NCBI RefSeq assembly: GCF_002699985.1
Contig: NZ_LKBT01000004.1
Span: 1 to 64,000, forward strand
Length of the DNA: 64,000 bases
DNA from: Pseudomonas sp. ICMP 561
Lineage (GTDB): Bacteria; Pseudomonadota; Gammaproteobacteria; Pseudomonadales; Pseudomonadaceae
Direction of reading: 5' to 3'
Positions within the stretch are counted from its first letter, which is position 1. Each line of letters starts with the position of its first letter. The notes under the pieces are model-generated. The model was not told the origin of the DNA, ran no database searches, and saw only the letters and a list, made by a program, of their open reading frames with translations. A program made the position numbers and the translations under genes. Positions 8,505-17,544 of the stretch are shown here, piece by piece.

Positions 8505-9380
8505 ATGTCAGCAGTGCCTCAAACCCTTGCCGAGTTACGTGCGGCTATCGTCGAGCAGCAGGATCGTTTGACCGCGCGTATGCGAGATGCGGCGTGCTAC
8601 CTCACCGAGCATCCCCATGACGTGGCGCTCAACACGGTGGCTGCGCTGGCGGAGCGCTCCGGTATTGCTTCATCGGCTTTTATTCGGCTGGCCAAGGCGC
8701 TGGGGTTCAACGGCTTCAGCGACTTGCAGCGATTGTTCAAGGCACCGTTGCAGCAGGCGGGTTCGTCGAGCTTCAGTGAGCGCATTCGTCACTATCAGGG
8801 TGAAGAGCTACTGGAAGACCCGACCGATGTCGGCGCCATTCTGACCGCGTTCAGCCGGGCCAACATCGTTTCTCTGGAGCATCTGGCCGAGGGGCAGCAG
8901 GTCGAAGCGCTGGAACAGGCAATCACTCTTTTGCAACGGGCGCGCACCACGTTCGTGGTGGGCATGCGGCGGTCATTCCCGATGGCCAGTTACCTGAGCT
9001 ATGCGCTGAGTCGCGTCGGTCGTCGTGCCGTGCACATCAGCGGTCTCGGTGGTTCATTGCGCGAGCAAGTCGCCGCGCTGCACAGCGATGACATTCTGGT
9101 TGCCGTGAGCTTTCCGCCGTATGCCACAGAAACCATCGAAGCCTGCCAGCAGGCGGTTGCAGCAGGCACACCTATTGTGGCGATTACCGACAGCCTGCTC
9201 AGCCCTATCGGCCAGCACGCGGCGGTCATCATTGAAGTCAACGATGCGGAATTACTGGGCTTTCGCTCACTCACGGCGGCGTTCTGCGTGGCCCAGACCC
9301 TGGCGATGGGGCTGGCGTTTCGCGACGGTCAGTCGCTGAGCGGCCCTGATCATGATGCTTTGAAAAACATCGACTGCTGA
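8505..9380 (+). CDS. RpiR-family transcriptional regulator
   Basis: A 291-residue MurR/RpiR regulator: N-terminal HTH_6 domain (about residues 5-80, with VAALAERSGIASSAFIRLAKALGFNGFSD split by the turn) and a C-terminal SIS sugar-isomerase-like sensor domain (about 125-260, containing FVVGMRRSFPMASYLSYAL). It sits within the operon, 20 bp after the PLP enzyme, and is the likely local regulator of the ABC importer and hydrolases. SIS domains usually bind phosphosugars; here the effector is unknown and may be a pathway intermediate. The ATG at 8505 is chosen over upstream frames running inside the preceding gene. Confidence 0.87.
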   Translation: MSAVPQTLAELRAAIVEQQDRLTARMRDAACYLTEHPHDVALNTVAALAERSGIASSAFIRLAKALGFNGFSDLQRLFKAPLQQAGSSSFSERIRHYQGEELLEDPTDVGAILTAFSRANIVSLEHLAEGQQVEALEQAITLLQRARTTFVVGMRRSFPMASYLSYALSRVGRRAVHISGLGGSLREQVAALHSDDILVAVSFPPYATETIEACQQAVAAGTPIVAITDSLLSPIGQHAAVIIEVNDAELLGFRSLTAAFCVAQTLAMGLAFRDGQSLSGPDHDALKNIDC

Positions 9381-9436
9381 GCCGAGTTGCCGGCGGTCTG
9401 AACCCCACCTCTGCGCCTGTGCAGGAGATTGCTCTT

Positions 9437-10333
9437 ATGGCTACACCCCTTCGCGATCTGGTCGGCTACGGCCAAAACCGTCCTCAAGGCACCTGGCCTA
9501 ATGGTGCGCGGTTGGCAATCAGTCTGGTCATCAATTATGAGGAAGGCTCCGAGCGCTCGCTGGCGATGGGCGATCCCGATCAGGAAAGCATGACCGAATG
9601 GGGCAGCTACCAATTCCCTGATGGCGTGCGCAATCTGGCGATGGAGTCGATGTATGAATACGGCTCGCGGGTGGGTATCTGGCGGATTCTGGAGATCCTC
9701 GAAAAAGCTGGCGTGCCATCGACCTTCCACGCCTGCGCGGTAGCGTTTGAGCAGAACCCGGACGTCGCCAAGGCGGCCGTTGCGCTGGGTCATGAAGTCT
9801 GCAGTCACGGCTATCGATGGGAAGAGGTTTTCCGCCTGACCGAAGAGGAGGAGCGAGAGCACATTCGTCTCGCCGTGGAATCATTCAAACGCACGTGCGG
9901 CAAGCGTCCGGTCGGCTGGTATTGCCGCTATGGCGCAAGCGTGCGGACCCGGCGTCTGGTGGCCGAGGAGGGCGGTTTTCTCTACGACTCCGATGCCTAT
10001 AACGACGACGTGCCGTACTACGTCGACGTTGAAGGCAAACAGCATCTGGTGGTGCCGTACACCAGCGACGTGAATGACTTCCGTTACTGGAACTCGCCCG
10101 GCCTGTCTCAGGCGTCGGACTTTTTCGAATACATGAAGGAAAGCTTTGAGGTGCTCTATGAAGAGTCTGCTGATGGCTTGCGCATGATGTCGGTGGGCTT
10201 GCACCCGCGCATGGTTGGTCGTCCGGGACGCGTGCGGGCGATAAAGCGTTTCATCGAATATGCCCAAGGCCACGAAGGCGTCTGGTTCGCGACCCGCGAG
10301 CAGATTGCCAAAGCCTGGATGAGCCGCGGCTAA
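9437..10333 (+). CDS. PuuE-like polysaccharide-deacetylase-fold hydrolase (allantoinase-like)
   Basis: A 298-residue protein of the NodB/deacetylase fold closest in appearance to PuuE, the metal-poor allantoinase of Pseudomonas: DLVGYGQNRP near the start, SLVINYEEGSERS, SMYEYGSRVGIWRIL, GHEVCSHGYRWEE, RRLVAEEGGFLYDSD and SVGLHPRMVGRPGR. PuuE-type enzymes open cyclic ureides. Here it is paired with a hydantoinase and not with uricase or allantoicase genes, so allantoin is not the obvious substrate. GGAG lies 10 nt before the ATG at 9437; the GTG at 9419 is less likely. Function assigned at family level only. Confidence 0.82.
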   Translation: MATPLRDLVGYGQNRPQGTWPNGARLAISLVINYEEGSERSLAMGDPDQESMTEWGSYQFPDGVRNLAMESMYEYGSRVGIWRILEILEKAGVPSTFHACAVAFEQNPDVAKAAVALGHEVCSHGYRWEEVFRLTEEEEREHIRLAVESFKRTCGKRPVGWYCRYGASVRTRRLVAEEGGFLYDSDAYNDDVPYYVDVEGKQHLVVPYTSDVNDFRYWNSPGLSQASDFFEYMKESFEVLYEESADGLRMMSVGLHPRMVGRPGRVRAIKRFIEYAQGHEGVWFATREQIAKAWMSRG

Positions 10334-10357
10334 ACCCACTTTGAGGAGCACCGCGCC

Positions 10358-11797
10358 ATGCAGGCTTTTGATTTAGTCATTCGCAACGCCAAAGTCATCA
10401 CGGCGGCGGACAGTTTTGTCAGTGATATTGGCGTTCGCGACGGGCTGATCGTCGCGCTGGGTCTGGGGCTGGAAGGCGCTACTCGTGAAATCGATGCAGC
10501 CGGTCGCTCGGTGACGCCCGGCGGCATCGACAGTCATGTGCATCTGGATCAGCCCACCGGCGACGGTTCGGTGATGGCGGACGATTTCGAAAGCGGGACC
10601 CGCTCCGCAGCCTGCGGCGGCACGACGACGGTGATCCCGTTCGCCTGTCAGCAGAAAGGGCAAAGTCTGCGTGCCGCTGTCGATGATTATCACCAGCGAG
10701 CGGATGGCAAGGCGTTGATCGATTACGCTTTCCACTTGATCGTGACAGATCCTACAGAAGACGTGTTGAGTCGCGAGCTGCCTGAACTGATCGCAGAGGG
10801 TTACACCTCTTTCAAGATCTACATGACCTACGACGCGCTAAAGCTGGACGACCGGCAGATACTGGAGACGTTGTCTGTTGCACGTGCTCAGGGTGCGATG
10901 GTCATGCTGCACGCTGAAAACAGTGACTGTATTGCCTGGCTGACCGAGCGACTTCTCGCGGCGGGGTTAAGCGCTCCGCGTTATCACGCAACGTCACGGC
11001 CCATGTTGGTAGAGCGTGAAGCCACTCACCGCGCCATTGCTCTGGCTGAGCTGGTGGATGTGCCCATCCTGATCGTTCATGTATCGGGTCGAGAAGCCAT
11101 CGAGCAGATTCGCTGGGCGCAGGACCACGGCTTGAAGGTGTATGGCGAAACCTGTCCGCAATACCTGTTTCTGACCGCCGACTCGCTGGGCTGCGATGAC
11201 AGTTTTGAGGGCGCCAAATGCATTTGCAGCCCGCCACCGAGAGACGCTGCGAACCAGCAAGTCATCTGGGACGGCCTGCAGAATGGTTCGTTTGAGGTGT
11301 TCTCCTCGGACCACGCGCCGTTTCGTTACGAAGGTCCGGACGGTAAACGCGCTCATGGCGAACATGCGCCCTTTTCGGAAGTGGCCAACGGCATCCCCGG
11401 CATTGAAACGCGCATGGCATTGCTCTGGTCGGAAGGCGTCTGCACCGGGCGTATTACTGCGCAGGAATTTGTCGCGCTGACTTCGACCAATGCGGCGCGG
11501 CTGTATGGCTTGTACCCACGCAAAGGCAGCATCGCGATTGGCGCCGATGCGGATTTGGTGATCTGGGACGAAGGGCTGGATTTCGAACTGCACAACGACC
11601 GCTTGCACCATCGCGTGGATTACACGCCATACGCAGGCATGCGCTTGACCGCCTGGCCTGCGCTGACGCTTTCACGGGGCGAAGTGGTGTGGGATGGCGC
11701 AGCATTGGGTCAGAAGGGACGCGGACAGTTCTTGCCCTGCGCAAGGCCAGAACCGGCCAAGGCCCGACGCAGGAAGACCGAGTTGCCTTACCTGTAG
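10358..11797 (+). CDS. D-hydantoinase / dihydropyrimidinase
   Basis: A 479-residue cyclic amidohydrolase. The binuclear zinc ligands are all present: H60 and H62 (DSHVHLDQP), carboxylated K153 (SFKIYMTYD), H185 (MLHAEN), H241 (IVHVSG) and D318 (SSDHAPF). The family opens six- or five-membered cyclic diamides (dihydropyrimidines, 5-substituted hydantoins). It is the last gene of the operon, 25 bp after the PuuE-like gene. No N-carbamoyl amidohydrolase or beta-ureidopropionase gene follows, so the usual second step is missing or carried out by the PuuE-like protein or elsewhere. The C-terminal tail is basic. Confidence 0.9.
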   Translation: MQAFDLVIRNAKVITAADSFVSDIGVRDGLIVALGLGLEGATREIDAAGRSVTPGGIDSHVHLDQPTGDGSVMADDFESGTRSAACGGTTTVIPFACQQKGQSLRAAVDDYHQRADGKALIDYAFHLIVTDPTEDVLSRELPELIAEGYTSFKIYMTYDALKLDDRQILETLSVARAQGAMVMLHAENSDCIAWLTERLLAAGLSAPRYHATSRPMLVEREATHRAIALAELVDVPILIVHVSGREAIEQIRWAQDHGLKVYGETCPQYLFLTADSLGCDDSFEGAKCICSPPPRDAANQQVIWDGLQNGSFEVFSSDHAPFRYEGPDGKRAHGEHAPFSEVANGIPGIETRMALLWSEGVCTGRITAQEFVALTSTNAARLYGLYPRKGSIAIGADADLVIWDEGLDFELHNDRLHHRVDYTPYAGMRLTAWPALTLSRGEVVWDGAALGQKGRGQFLPCARPEPAKARRRKTELPYL

Positions 11798-11805
11798 CGA
11801 GGAGC

Positions 11806-11899
11806 CTGTAGGAGCGCGCTTGCCCGCGATGGCTTTGTGTCAGGCACCATCAACGTTGGATGTGCCGGCGTCATCGCGGGACAAGCGCGCTCCTACAGG
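11806..11899. repeat. REP inverted pair (GCGCTTGCCCGCGAT core)
   Basis: CTGTAGGAGCGCGCTTGCCC and its inverted copy, between the converging hydantoinase and rsmE genes. Confidence 0.92.
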
Positions 11900-11922
11900 T
11901 CCAATATTGCGGCGCGATGAGA

Positions 11923-12642
11923 TTAAAAATCCCCCCACAACTGCTGCGCTACGCTCAGCGCAACCACGGGTGCCGTTTCGGTACGCAGCACGCGAGGGCC
12001 GAGGCGGGCGGCGTGGAAACCAGCGTCCTGAGCCTGGTCGACTTCGGCGTCGTTCAAACCGCCTTCCGGGCCAATCAGGAAGGCGAGGGTGGTGGGCTTG
12101 TTGTGGCTGGTCAGCGGCTCTGCAACCGGGTGCAGCACCAGCTTGAGTTCGGCATCGCTGCGCTTGAGCCATTCAGCCAAAGGCATAGGCGGATGAATCA
12201 CCGGGACCACCGAGCGACCACATTGCTCGCAGGCGCTGATCGCGATTTGCTGCCAATGGGCCTGACGCTTCTCGGCACGTTCGTCCTTGAGACGCACTTC
12301 ACAGCGCTCACTGACAATCGGGGTGATCTCCGTAACGCCCAGTTCGGTAGCTTTCTGAATCGCCCAGTCCATGCGCTCGCCACGGGACAAACCCTGGCCG
12401 AGGTGGATACGCAGTGGCGATTCTGTTTGCCCGGGGAAGGTTTCGTCGAGCTGGACGCGTACGCGCTTCTTGCCGACTTCCAGCAAGGTGCCGCGAAACT
12501 CCTGGCCTGAGCCATCAAACACTTGCAGTGCATCGCCTTCGGCCATCCGCAGCACGCGGCCGATGTAATGCGCCTGAGCTTCAGGCAGTTCGTGTTCACC
12601 TAGGCTCAGGGTGGCGTCGATGAAGAAGCGGGACAGTCTCAT
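11923..12642 (-). CDS. rsmE: 16S rRNA (uracil-1498-N3)-methyltransferase RsmE
   Basis: A 239-residue SPOUT-class methyltransferase that methylates N3 of U1498 in 16S rRNA. Visible: N-terminal PUA-like domain (RLSRFFID, HYIGRVLRM, GDALQVFDGSGQEF) and the C-terminal knot region with the SAM-binding blocks FLIGPEGGL and RLGPRVLRTETA. Length matches the family. It is a single gene between two REP pairs, downstream of bioA in the same orientation but separated from it by a REP pair. Confidence 0.95.
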   Translation of the reverse strand: MRLSRFFIDATLSLGEHELPEAQAHYIGRVLRMAEGDALQVFDGSGQEFRGTLLEVGKKRVRVQLDETFPGQTESPLRIHLGQGLSRGERMDWAIQKATELGVTEITPIVSERCEVRLKDERAEKRQAHWQQIAISACEQCGRSVVPVIHPPMPLAEWLKRSDAELKLVLHPVAEPLTSHNKPTTLAFLIGPEGGLNDAEVDQAQDAGFHAARLGPRVLRTETAPVVALSVAQQLWGDF

Positions 12643-12683
12643 GGTGGTTCTCTGAAATTTTGAGTGCGGCGTTGTTCTTGCTA

Positions 12684-12774
12684 TGTAGGAGCGCGCTTGC
12701 CCGCGATGGCGTTCTGTCAGCCACCCAATGCTTGGGATTTACCGGCCCCATCGCGGGCAAGCGCGCTCCTACAG
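12684..12774. repeat. REP inverted pair (GCGCTTGCCCGCGAT core)
   Basis: TGTAGGAGCGCGCTTGCCCG and its inverted copy ending GCGCTCCTACAG, in the bioA-rsmE gap. Confidence 0.92.
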
Positions 12775-12785
12775 CGGTTACGTAC

Positions 12786-14192
12786 CTAACCCGGATCACG
12801 AAAATCCGGGTGGAAATTTTCTCTCACGGCGACGCTGATGCTTTTACGCGTCGCGATGTCGATACCTTCAGTCGCGACTTCGGCGAGGAAGTCGATCTGC
12901 TCCGGCGTGATCACATACGGTGGCAGGAAGTAAACCACGCTGCCCAGCGGACGCAATAGCGCGCCGCGCTCCAGTGCATGCTGGAACACCTGCAGGCCAC
13001 GGCGTTCCTGCCATGGATAAGCAGTCTTGGTGGCTTTGTCCTGAACCATCTCGATGGCCAGCGCCATGCCGGTCTGACGCACTTCAGCCACATGCGGGTG
13101 ATCCACCAGATGCGCGGTGGCGGTGGCCATACGCTGGGCCAGAGCTTTGTTGTTTTCGATGACGTTGTCTTGCTCGAAGATATCCAGCGTCGCCAATGCC
13201 GCCGCGCACGCCAACGGGTTGCCGGTGTAGCTGTGCGAATGCAGAAAGGCGCGAAGCGTCGGGTAGTCGTCGTAGAACGCGTCATACACGTCATCAGTGG
13301 TCAGCACAGCCGCCAGAGGTAGATACCCGCCCGTCAGCGCCTTGGACAGGCACAGGAAGTCCGGACAAATGCCAGCTTGCTCGCAGGCAAACATGGTCCC
13401 GGTACGACCGAATCCCACCGCGATTTCATCGTGAATCAAGTGCACGCCGTAGCGATCACAGGCCTCACGCAGCAGCTTGAGGTATACCGGGTGATACATG
13501 CGCATGCCGCCCGCGCCCTGAATCAATGGCTCTACGATGACGGCGGCCACCGTGGCGTGGTTCTCGGCCAGCGCATGTTCCATGGCGGCGAACATATTGC
13601 GCGAGTGTTCTTCCCAGCTCATGCCTTCGGGGCGGTGATAGCAATCCGGGCTTGGCACCTTGATGGTGTCCATCAGCAGCGCTTTATAGGTTTCGGTGAA
13701 CAACGGCACGTCGCCCACTGACATCGCTGCCATGGTTTCGCCGTGATAACTGTTGGTCAGGGTGACGAAGCGCTTCTTGTCCGGCTGGCCGCGGTTGAGC
13801 CAATAGTGAAAGCTCATTTTCAGCGCGACTTCGATGCAGGACGAACCGTTGTCGGCATAGAAGCAGCGGGTCAGACCATCAGGCGTCAGTTTGACCAGCC
13901 GTTCGGATAGTTCAATCACCGGCTGGTGGCTGAAACCGGCAAGGATCACATGTTCCAGTTGGTCGACCTGATCCTTGATGCGTTGATTGATTCGCGGGTT
14001 GGCGTGGCCAAACACATTGACCCACCAGGAACTGACGGCGTCCAGATAGCGTTTGCCTTCGAAGTCTTCCAGCCACACACCCTCACCACGCTTGATCGGA
14101 ATCAGCGGCAGGCTTTCGTGGTCTTTCATCTGGGTGCAGGGGTGCCACAAAACCTTGAGGTCGCGCTGCATCCACTGATCATTCAGGCCCAT
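12786..14192 (-). CDS. bioA: Adenosylmethionine-8-amino-7-oxononanoate aminotransferase BioA
   Basis: A 468-residue class III aminotransferase making 7,8-diaminopelargonate in biotin synthesis, unusual in using SAM as amino donor. Visible: LWHPCTQMKDH near the start, GKRYLDAVSSWWVN, NSYHGETMAAMS, HDEIAVGFGRTG (Asp on PLP), CLSKALTGGYLPL with the PLP lysine, and HSHSYTGNPLACAAA. The ATG at 14192 has GGAG 7 nt upstream; the frame could open at 14219 but without a site. It is away from bioBFHCD, as is usual in Pseudomonas. Confidence 0.95.
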   Translation of the reverse strand: MGLNDQWMQRDLKVLWHPCTQMKDHESLPLIPIKRGEGVWLEDFEGKRYLDAVSSWWVNVFGHANPRINQRIKDQVDQLEHVILAGFSHQPVIELSERLVKLTPDGLTRCFYADNGSSCIEVALKMSFHYWLNRGQPDKKRFVTLTNSYHGETMAAMSVGDVPLFTETYKALLMDTIKVPSPDCYHRPEGMSWEEHSRNMFAAMEHALAENHATVAAVIVEPLIQGAGGMRMYHPVYLKLLREACDRYGVHLIHDEIAVGFGRTGTMFACEQAGICPDFLCLSKALTGGYLPLAAVLTTDDVYDAFYDDYPTLRAFLHSHSYTGNPLACAAALATLDIFEQDNVIENNKALAQRMATATAHLVDHPHVAEVRQTGMALAIEMVQDKATKTAYPWQERRGLQVFQHALERGALLRPLGSVVYFLPPYVITPEQIDFLAEVATEGIDIATRKSISVAVRENFHPDFRDPG

Positions 14193-14328
14193 TGGTTTTC
14201 TCCGGATAGCGACTCGCATGGTGCGAGGACGAGCAATCGCGCAAGCCTATGCAATGCCCGGCTAAGGGACAACCTTTAGTACCAATTGGTTTTGAATGCT
14301 AACGCTTTCGTGCAGAAAACACAGATCC

Positions 14329-14417
14329 CGTAGGAGCGCGCTTGCCCGCGATGCGGTGTGTCAGCAAAAAACGTATTGCCTGAACTGTCGCCATCGCGGG
14401 CAAGCGCGCTCCTACAG
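14329..14417. repeat. REP inverted pair (GCGCTTGCCCGCGAT core)
   Basis: CGTAGGAGCGCGCTTGCCCG and its inverted copy, in the divergent bioA / amine oxidase region. Confidence 0.92.
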
Positions 14418-14572
14418 AAAAAACCATTCATTCAGATAGTTTTTTTATGTTTGACAGGCGCCCGATGGACATCACTGGCAGGCCTGCTGCGGCTGGCGTA
14501 TCCTTCGCGCCTCTGTGACGTATCGAGCGTCATCTACCGAAACCTCCCCCTGCTTTTTTCGGAGTCTGCTGA

Positions 14573-16432
14573 ATGCTTTCTGGTTGGCTGCGCGCCTGTG
14601 CGCTCGTTTTAGTTGGGCTGGTCAGCGTTTCGGCGCTCGCTAATGAAAAACAAAAGACTGCGATCGTGGTTGGTGGTGGGCTTTCGGGCCTGACAGCTGC
14701 GTACGAGCTGCAAGCCAAAGGCTGGCAGGTCACGCTGCTGGAAGCCAAGCCAGCGCTGGGCGGCCGTTCCGGTCTGGCTACCAGCGAATGGATCGGCAAT
14801 ACCAAGGCGCAGCCTGCGTTGAACCAGTATCTGGAGCGCTTCAAGCTGGCCACGGTGCCTGCGCCGGAGTTTGTCCGCACGCCGGGCTACCTGATTGATG
14901 GCGTTTATTTCAGCAAGGCCGATCTGGCGCTCAAGCAACCGGCGACCGCCGAGGCGATCAAGCGCTACGAGGAAACCCTCGACAATCTGGCGCGCTCCAT
15001 CGACAACCCGGAAAACCCGGCGGCCAACAGCACACTGTTTGCACTGGATCAGATCAACGTGGCGAACTGGCTGGATCGTCTGACCCTGCCAGCCACCGCT
15101 CGCCAGTTGATCAATCAGGAAATTCGCACCCGCTATGACGAGCCGTCGCGCTTGTCGCTGCTGTATTTCGCACAGCAATCCCGGGTCTATCGCAATGTTG
15201 ACGACCGTGATCGCCGTGCAGCGCGTCTGCCAGGTGGCAGCGCGGTACTGGCTGAAGCGTTCGCCAAGCAAATCAAAACCATCAAGACCAACTCACCGGT
15301 TTCCGCCATCGTTCAGGATAAGGACGGCGTAACGGTCAAGGCGGGCGCAGTCGGTTACAGCGCTGATTACGTGGTGCTGGCCGTGCCGCTGCGCGCATTG
15401 AGCAAGATTCAGATGACGCCTGCGCTGGATGCCCAGCACATGGCGGCGATCAAGAGCACCAACTACGGTTGGCGCGACCAGATCATGCTCAAGTTCAAGA
15501 CGCCTGTCTGGGAAAGCAAGGCCCGCATGTCTGGCGAGATCTTCAGCAACACCGGTCTGGGCATGCTGTGGATCGAGCCAGCAACCAAGGGTGGCGCCAA
15601 TGTGGTGATCAACCTGTCCGGCGATAACGCGCGGATCATGCAAGCGTTTGGTGACAAGCAATTGGTGGATCAGGTACTGATTCGCCTGCACACGTTTTAT
15701 CCACAGGCTCGTGGCGCTTACACCGGCTACGAGATTCGTCGTTACAGCGTCGATCCGTCCACTGGCGGTTCCTATCTGGCATTCGGACCGGGGCAGATCA
15801 GCAAGTTCTGGCGTGTGTGGGAAAAGCCGATTCAGCGCGTAGCCTTTGCCGGTGAGCACACTGATACGTTGTACCCTGGCACGGTTGAAGGCGCGTTGCG
15901 CACAGGCCAGCGTGCCGCCAGTCAGGTCCAGGATCTGGCCGCTGGCAAGTCGTTTGAACCTGTGAAAATCGTCCCTGCGCCAGCACCTGCAGTGAAGAAG
16001 GACGAAGGTGGTTTCTTCAGTAATATGTTTGGCGGTTCGTCTGACAAGGCTGAAGCCAAAAAGCCTGAGCCAGCCAAAGCGGCTGATGCGGCCAAAGCTA
16101 AAGAGAAAGGTGGCTTCTTCTCGTGCTGGTTCGGCTGTGCTGAAGAGCCTGTCGCCAAGCCCGTCGAGAAAGCTCCTGAGCCAGCACCTGCTCCCGCTCC
16201 TGAGGCTGTAGCTCCGGTGGTTGCGCCTGTCGTTGCTCCGGTCAAAGCTGAGCCTGCCAAGGTAGAACCCGCTAAAAAGGCACCGGTGAAAAAGGCTGAG
16301 CCTGCCAAGAAAACTCAGACCAAGGAGCCTGCGAAAAAAGCTCCTGCCAAAACCCCGGCTCAGATTGAAGCTGACAAGAAAGCAGCTGCTGCCAAGGCGA
16401 AGGCCAAAGCTGCTGCTGAGGCTAAAAACTGA
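14573..16432 (+). CDS. Exported flavin amine oxidase with long low-complexity tail
   Basis: 619 residues. A signal peptide is visible (cleavage after ALA23). Residues about 28-460 form a flavin monoamine oxidase domain: FAD-binding VVGGGLSGLTAAYELQAKGW, the GGRSG block, and C-terminal RVAFAGEHTD followed by GTVEGALRTGQRAA. Residues about 465-619 are an Ala/Lys/Pro-rich tail carrying two related short motifs (EGGFFSNMFGG and KGGFFSCWFGC) and then histone-H1-like KKAPAKK repeats. CGGAG precedes the ATG. Substrate unknown; periplasmic or surface location inferred. The tail is not part of the enzyme family and might bind polyanions such as cell-surface polymers, or nucleic acid (inference). Confidence 0.85.
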   Translation: MLSGWLRACALVLVGLVSVSALANEKQKTAIVVGGGLSGLTAAYELQAKGWQVTLLEAKPALGGRSGLATSEWIGNTKAQPALNQYLERFKLATVPAPEFVRTPGYLIDGVYFSKADLALKQPATAEAIKRYEETLDNLARSIDNPENPAANSTLFALDQINVANWLDRLTLPATARQLINQEIRTRYDEPSRLSLLYFAQQSRVYRNVDDRDRRAARLPGGSAVLAEAFAKQIKTIKTNSPVSAIVQDKDGVTVKAGAVGYSADYVVLAVPLRALSKIQMTPALDAQHMAAIKSTNYGWRDQIMLKFKTPVWESKARMSGEIFSNTGLGMLWIEPATKGGANVVINLSGDNARIMQAFGDKQLVDQVLIRLHTFYPQARGAYTGYEIRRYSVDPSTGGSYLAFGPGQISKFWRVWEKPIQRVAFAGEHTDTLYPGTVEGALRTGQRAASQVQDLAAGKSFEPVKIVPAPAPAVKKDEGGFFSNMFGGSSDKAEAKKPEPAKAADAAKAKEKGGFFSCWFGCAEEPVAKPVEKAPEPAPAPAPEAVAPVVAPVVAPVKAEPAKVEPAKKAPVKKAEPAKKTQTKEPAKKAPAKTPAQIEADKKAAAAKAKAKAAAEAKN

Positions 16433-16454
16433 TCGGACTGAAGTAGTAAACAAA

Positions 16455-16487
16455 AAAGGGCGCGATCTTGAGATCGCGCCCTTTTTC
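16455..16487 (+). terminator. Rho-independent terminator after the amine oxidase gene
   Basis: Hairpin GGGCGCGATCT / AGATCGCGCCC followed by TTTTTC. Confidence 0.92.
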
Positions 16488-16581
16488 GTTTTGCTATTTT
16501 TAGGTTTGTTACCGGCAAACTCAACTTCTGAAAGAAATGCCCCTTCTCCCTGACTTTGCACTGTCTTGCAGAAAACGGATA

Positions 16582-16670
16582 CCTGTAGGAGCGCGCTTGC
16601 CCGCGATTGGGTTTTCAGTCGATGAATATATCGCCTGTGCTCACGCGATCGCGGCAAGCGCTCCTACGGG
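16582..16670. repeat. REP inverted pair (GCGCTTGCCCGCGAT core)
   Basis: CCTGTAGGAGCGCGCTTGCC and a slightly decayed inverted copy (GCGGCAAGCGCTCCTACGGG) that has lost internal bases. Confidence 0.85.
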
Positions 16671-16717
16671 TCGGTGTTGGCGGGAGGAGGCAATGCCTAC
16701 AAAAATCTGGAAACCGC

Positions 16718-16951
16718 TTATTTTGCGCCCGTCGTCGCGAAGCTCTTGGCGCCTTCAACACGCCGATCTTCTTTGAGAACCCACTGCGGTTCGCTTCTGC
16801 ACTTGTACTTCACGCCTTTACGTCGCGTGATAGTGCTCACCTTGGTCATGCATTCTTCCCGGGATGCGTAGGCGTCTCCTGCCTTTCGCTCTTCCACACA
16901 GCCTTCCATACCACTGCACATTGTCATAACGACAAAATAAACAGTCATCAT
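16718..16951 (-). CDS. Small Cys-rich hypothetical protein
   Basis: 77 residues from an ATG at 16951 (or 16948), with GGAG about 11 nt upstream. The first 18 residues are hydrophobic (MMTVYFVVMTMCSGMEGC), resembling a signal peptide or a lipoprotein leader without a proper lipobox. Four Cys are present (C12, C18, one in SREECM, one in YKCRSE). The basic C-terminal half (TRRKGVKYKCR, then EDRRVEG) looks like a small exported protein. No family recognised. The longer frame opening at 17068 lacks a ribosome site and is not used. Confidence 0.5.
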   Translation of the reverse strand: MMTVYFVVMTMCSGMEGCVEERKAGDAYASREECMTKVSTITRRKGVKYKCRSEPQWVLKEDRRVEGAKSFATTGAK

Positions 16952-17544
16952 CGCGGTGTTGCTCCATTGATCGATGCGATCTAAAAGTCCTGCTCCGGTG
17001 CTCGTTACTGTCTGAAGACGGGTTGCAGTGATTGATTTGGGCTCGGTGCAAGAGAGGCACAGGCTCATCCCTTGTAGGCCTGTGGGAGATGCTGAGGCTT
17101 ATTCAGATCGGCCACAATGGCCTAATGCTTCCATCTGTCGGAATAACGTCACTCATTGCGAATTCATTGGATGGTGTCATTTTAATGAACATGAATTTAG
17201 TCATTAATTTGACCTTTTGAGGGTTTTTAGGCTTCTTTGACGGGAGGTCAAGCAGGTAGTGCATCGGCCGAGGATTGAGGGCGAAGTGCCGCTCATCGCA
17301 GTTGAAAGGCCGATGGTCATGGCAAGGTTTTGTTACGAAGCAATTCTCGCGATGCTGGGCTTGAGTAGTACGCGGGTTATCGCTTTTTCGTCTATCAATG
17401 ACAGTCAGCATTGAATGCGGACGCGGCGATGAAGATGATGAAAAACGTAACAATCGTATTATTCGATACTTCAAAGCGAAATTTTGCGCTTTCATTCGAT
17501 AGATAAAAAGCTAGTCTGGCATCAACTCCTACAGGGTAATGGCA
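16952..17544. other. A+T-richer intergenic stretch, no gene seen
   Basis: Between the small hypothetical gene and cytochrome b561. A 130-codon minus-strand frame (17103-17495) has unusual composition for this genome, no ribosome site and no recognisable domain, so it is not called. Several short inverted repeats occur but none makes a convincing terminator or RNA. The region presumably holds the cytochrome b561 promoter near its right end. Confidence 0.4.

Noticed and set aside
10358-11797. Assignment of the cyclic amidohydrolase as dihydroorotase or allantoinase
   Set aside because: The metal-ligand spacing and the SFKIYMTYD and SSDHAPF blocks match the hydantoinase/dihydropyrimidinase branch; there is no pyrimidine biosynthesis or purine-degradation context.
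17103-17495. 130-codon minus-strand frame upstream of cytochrome b561
   Set aside because: No ribosome site, no domain, composition unlike genes of this genome.
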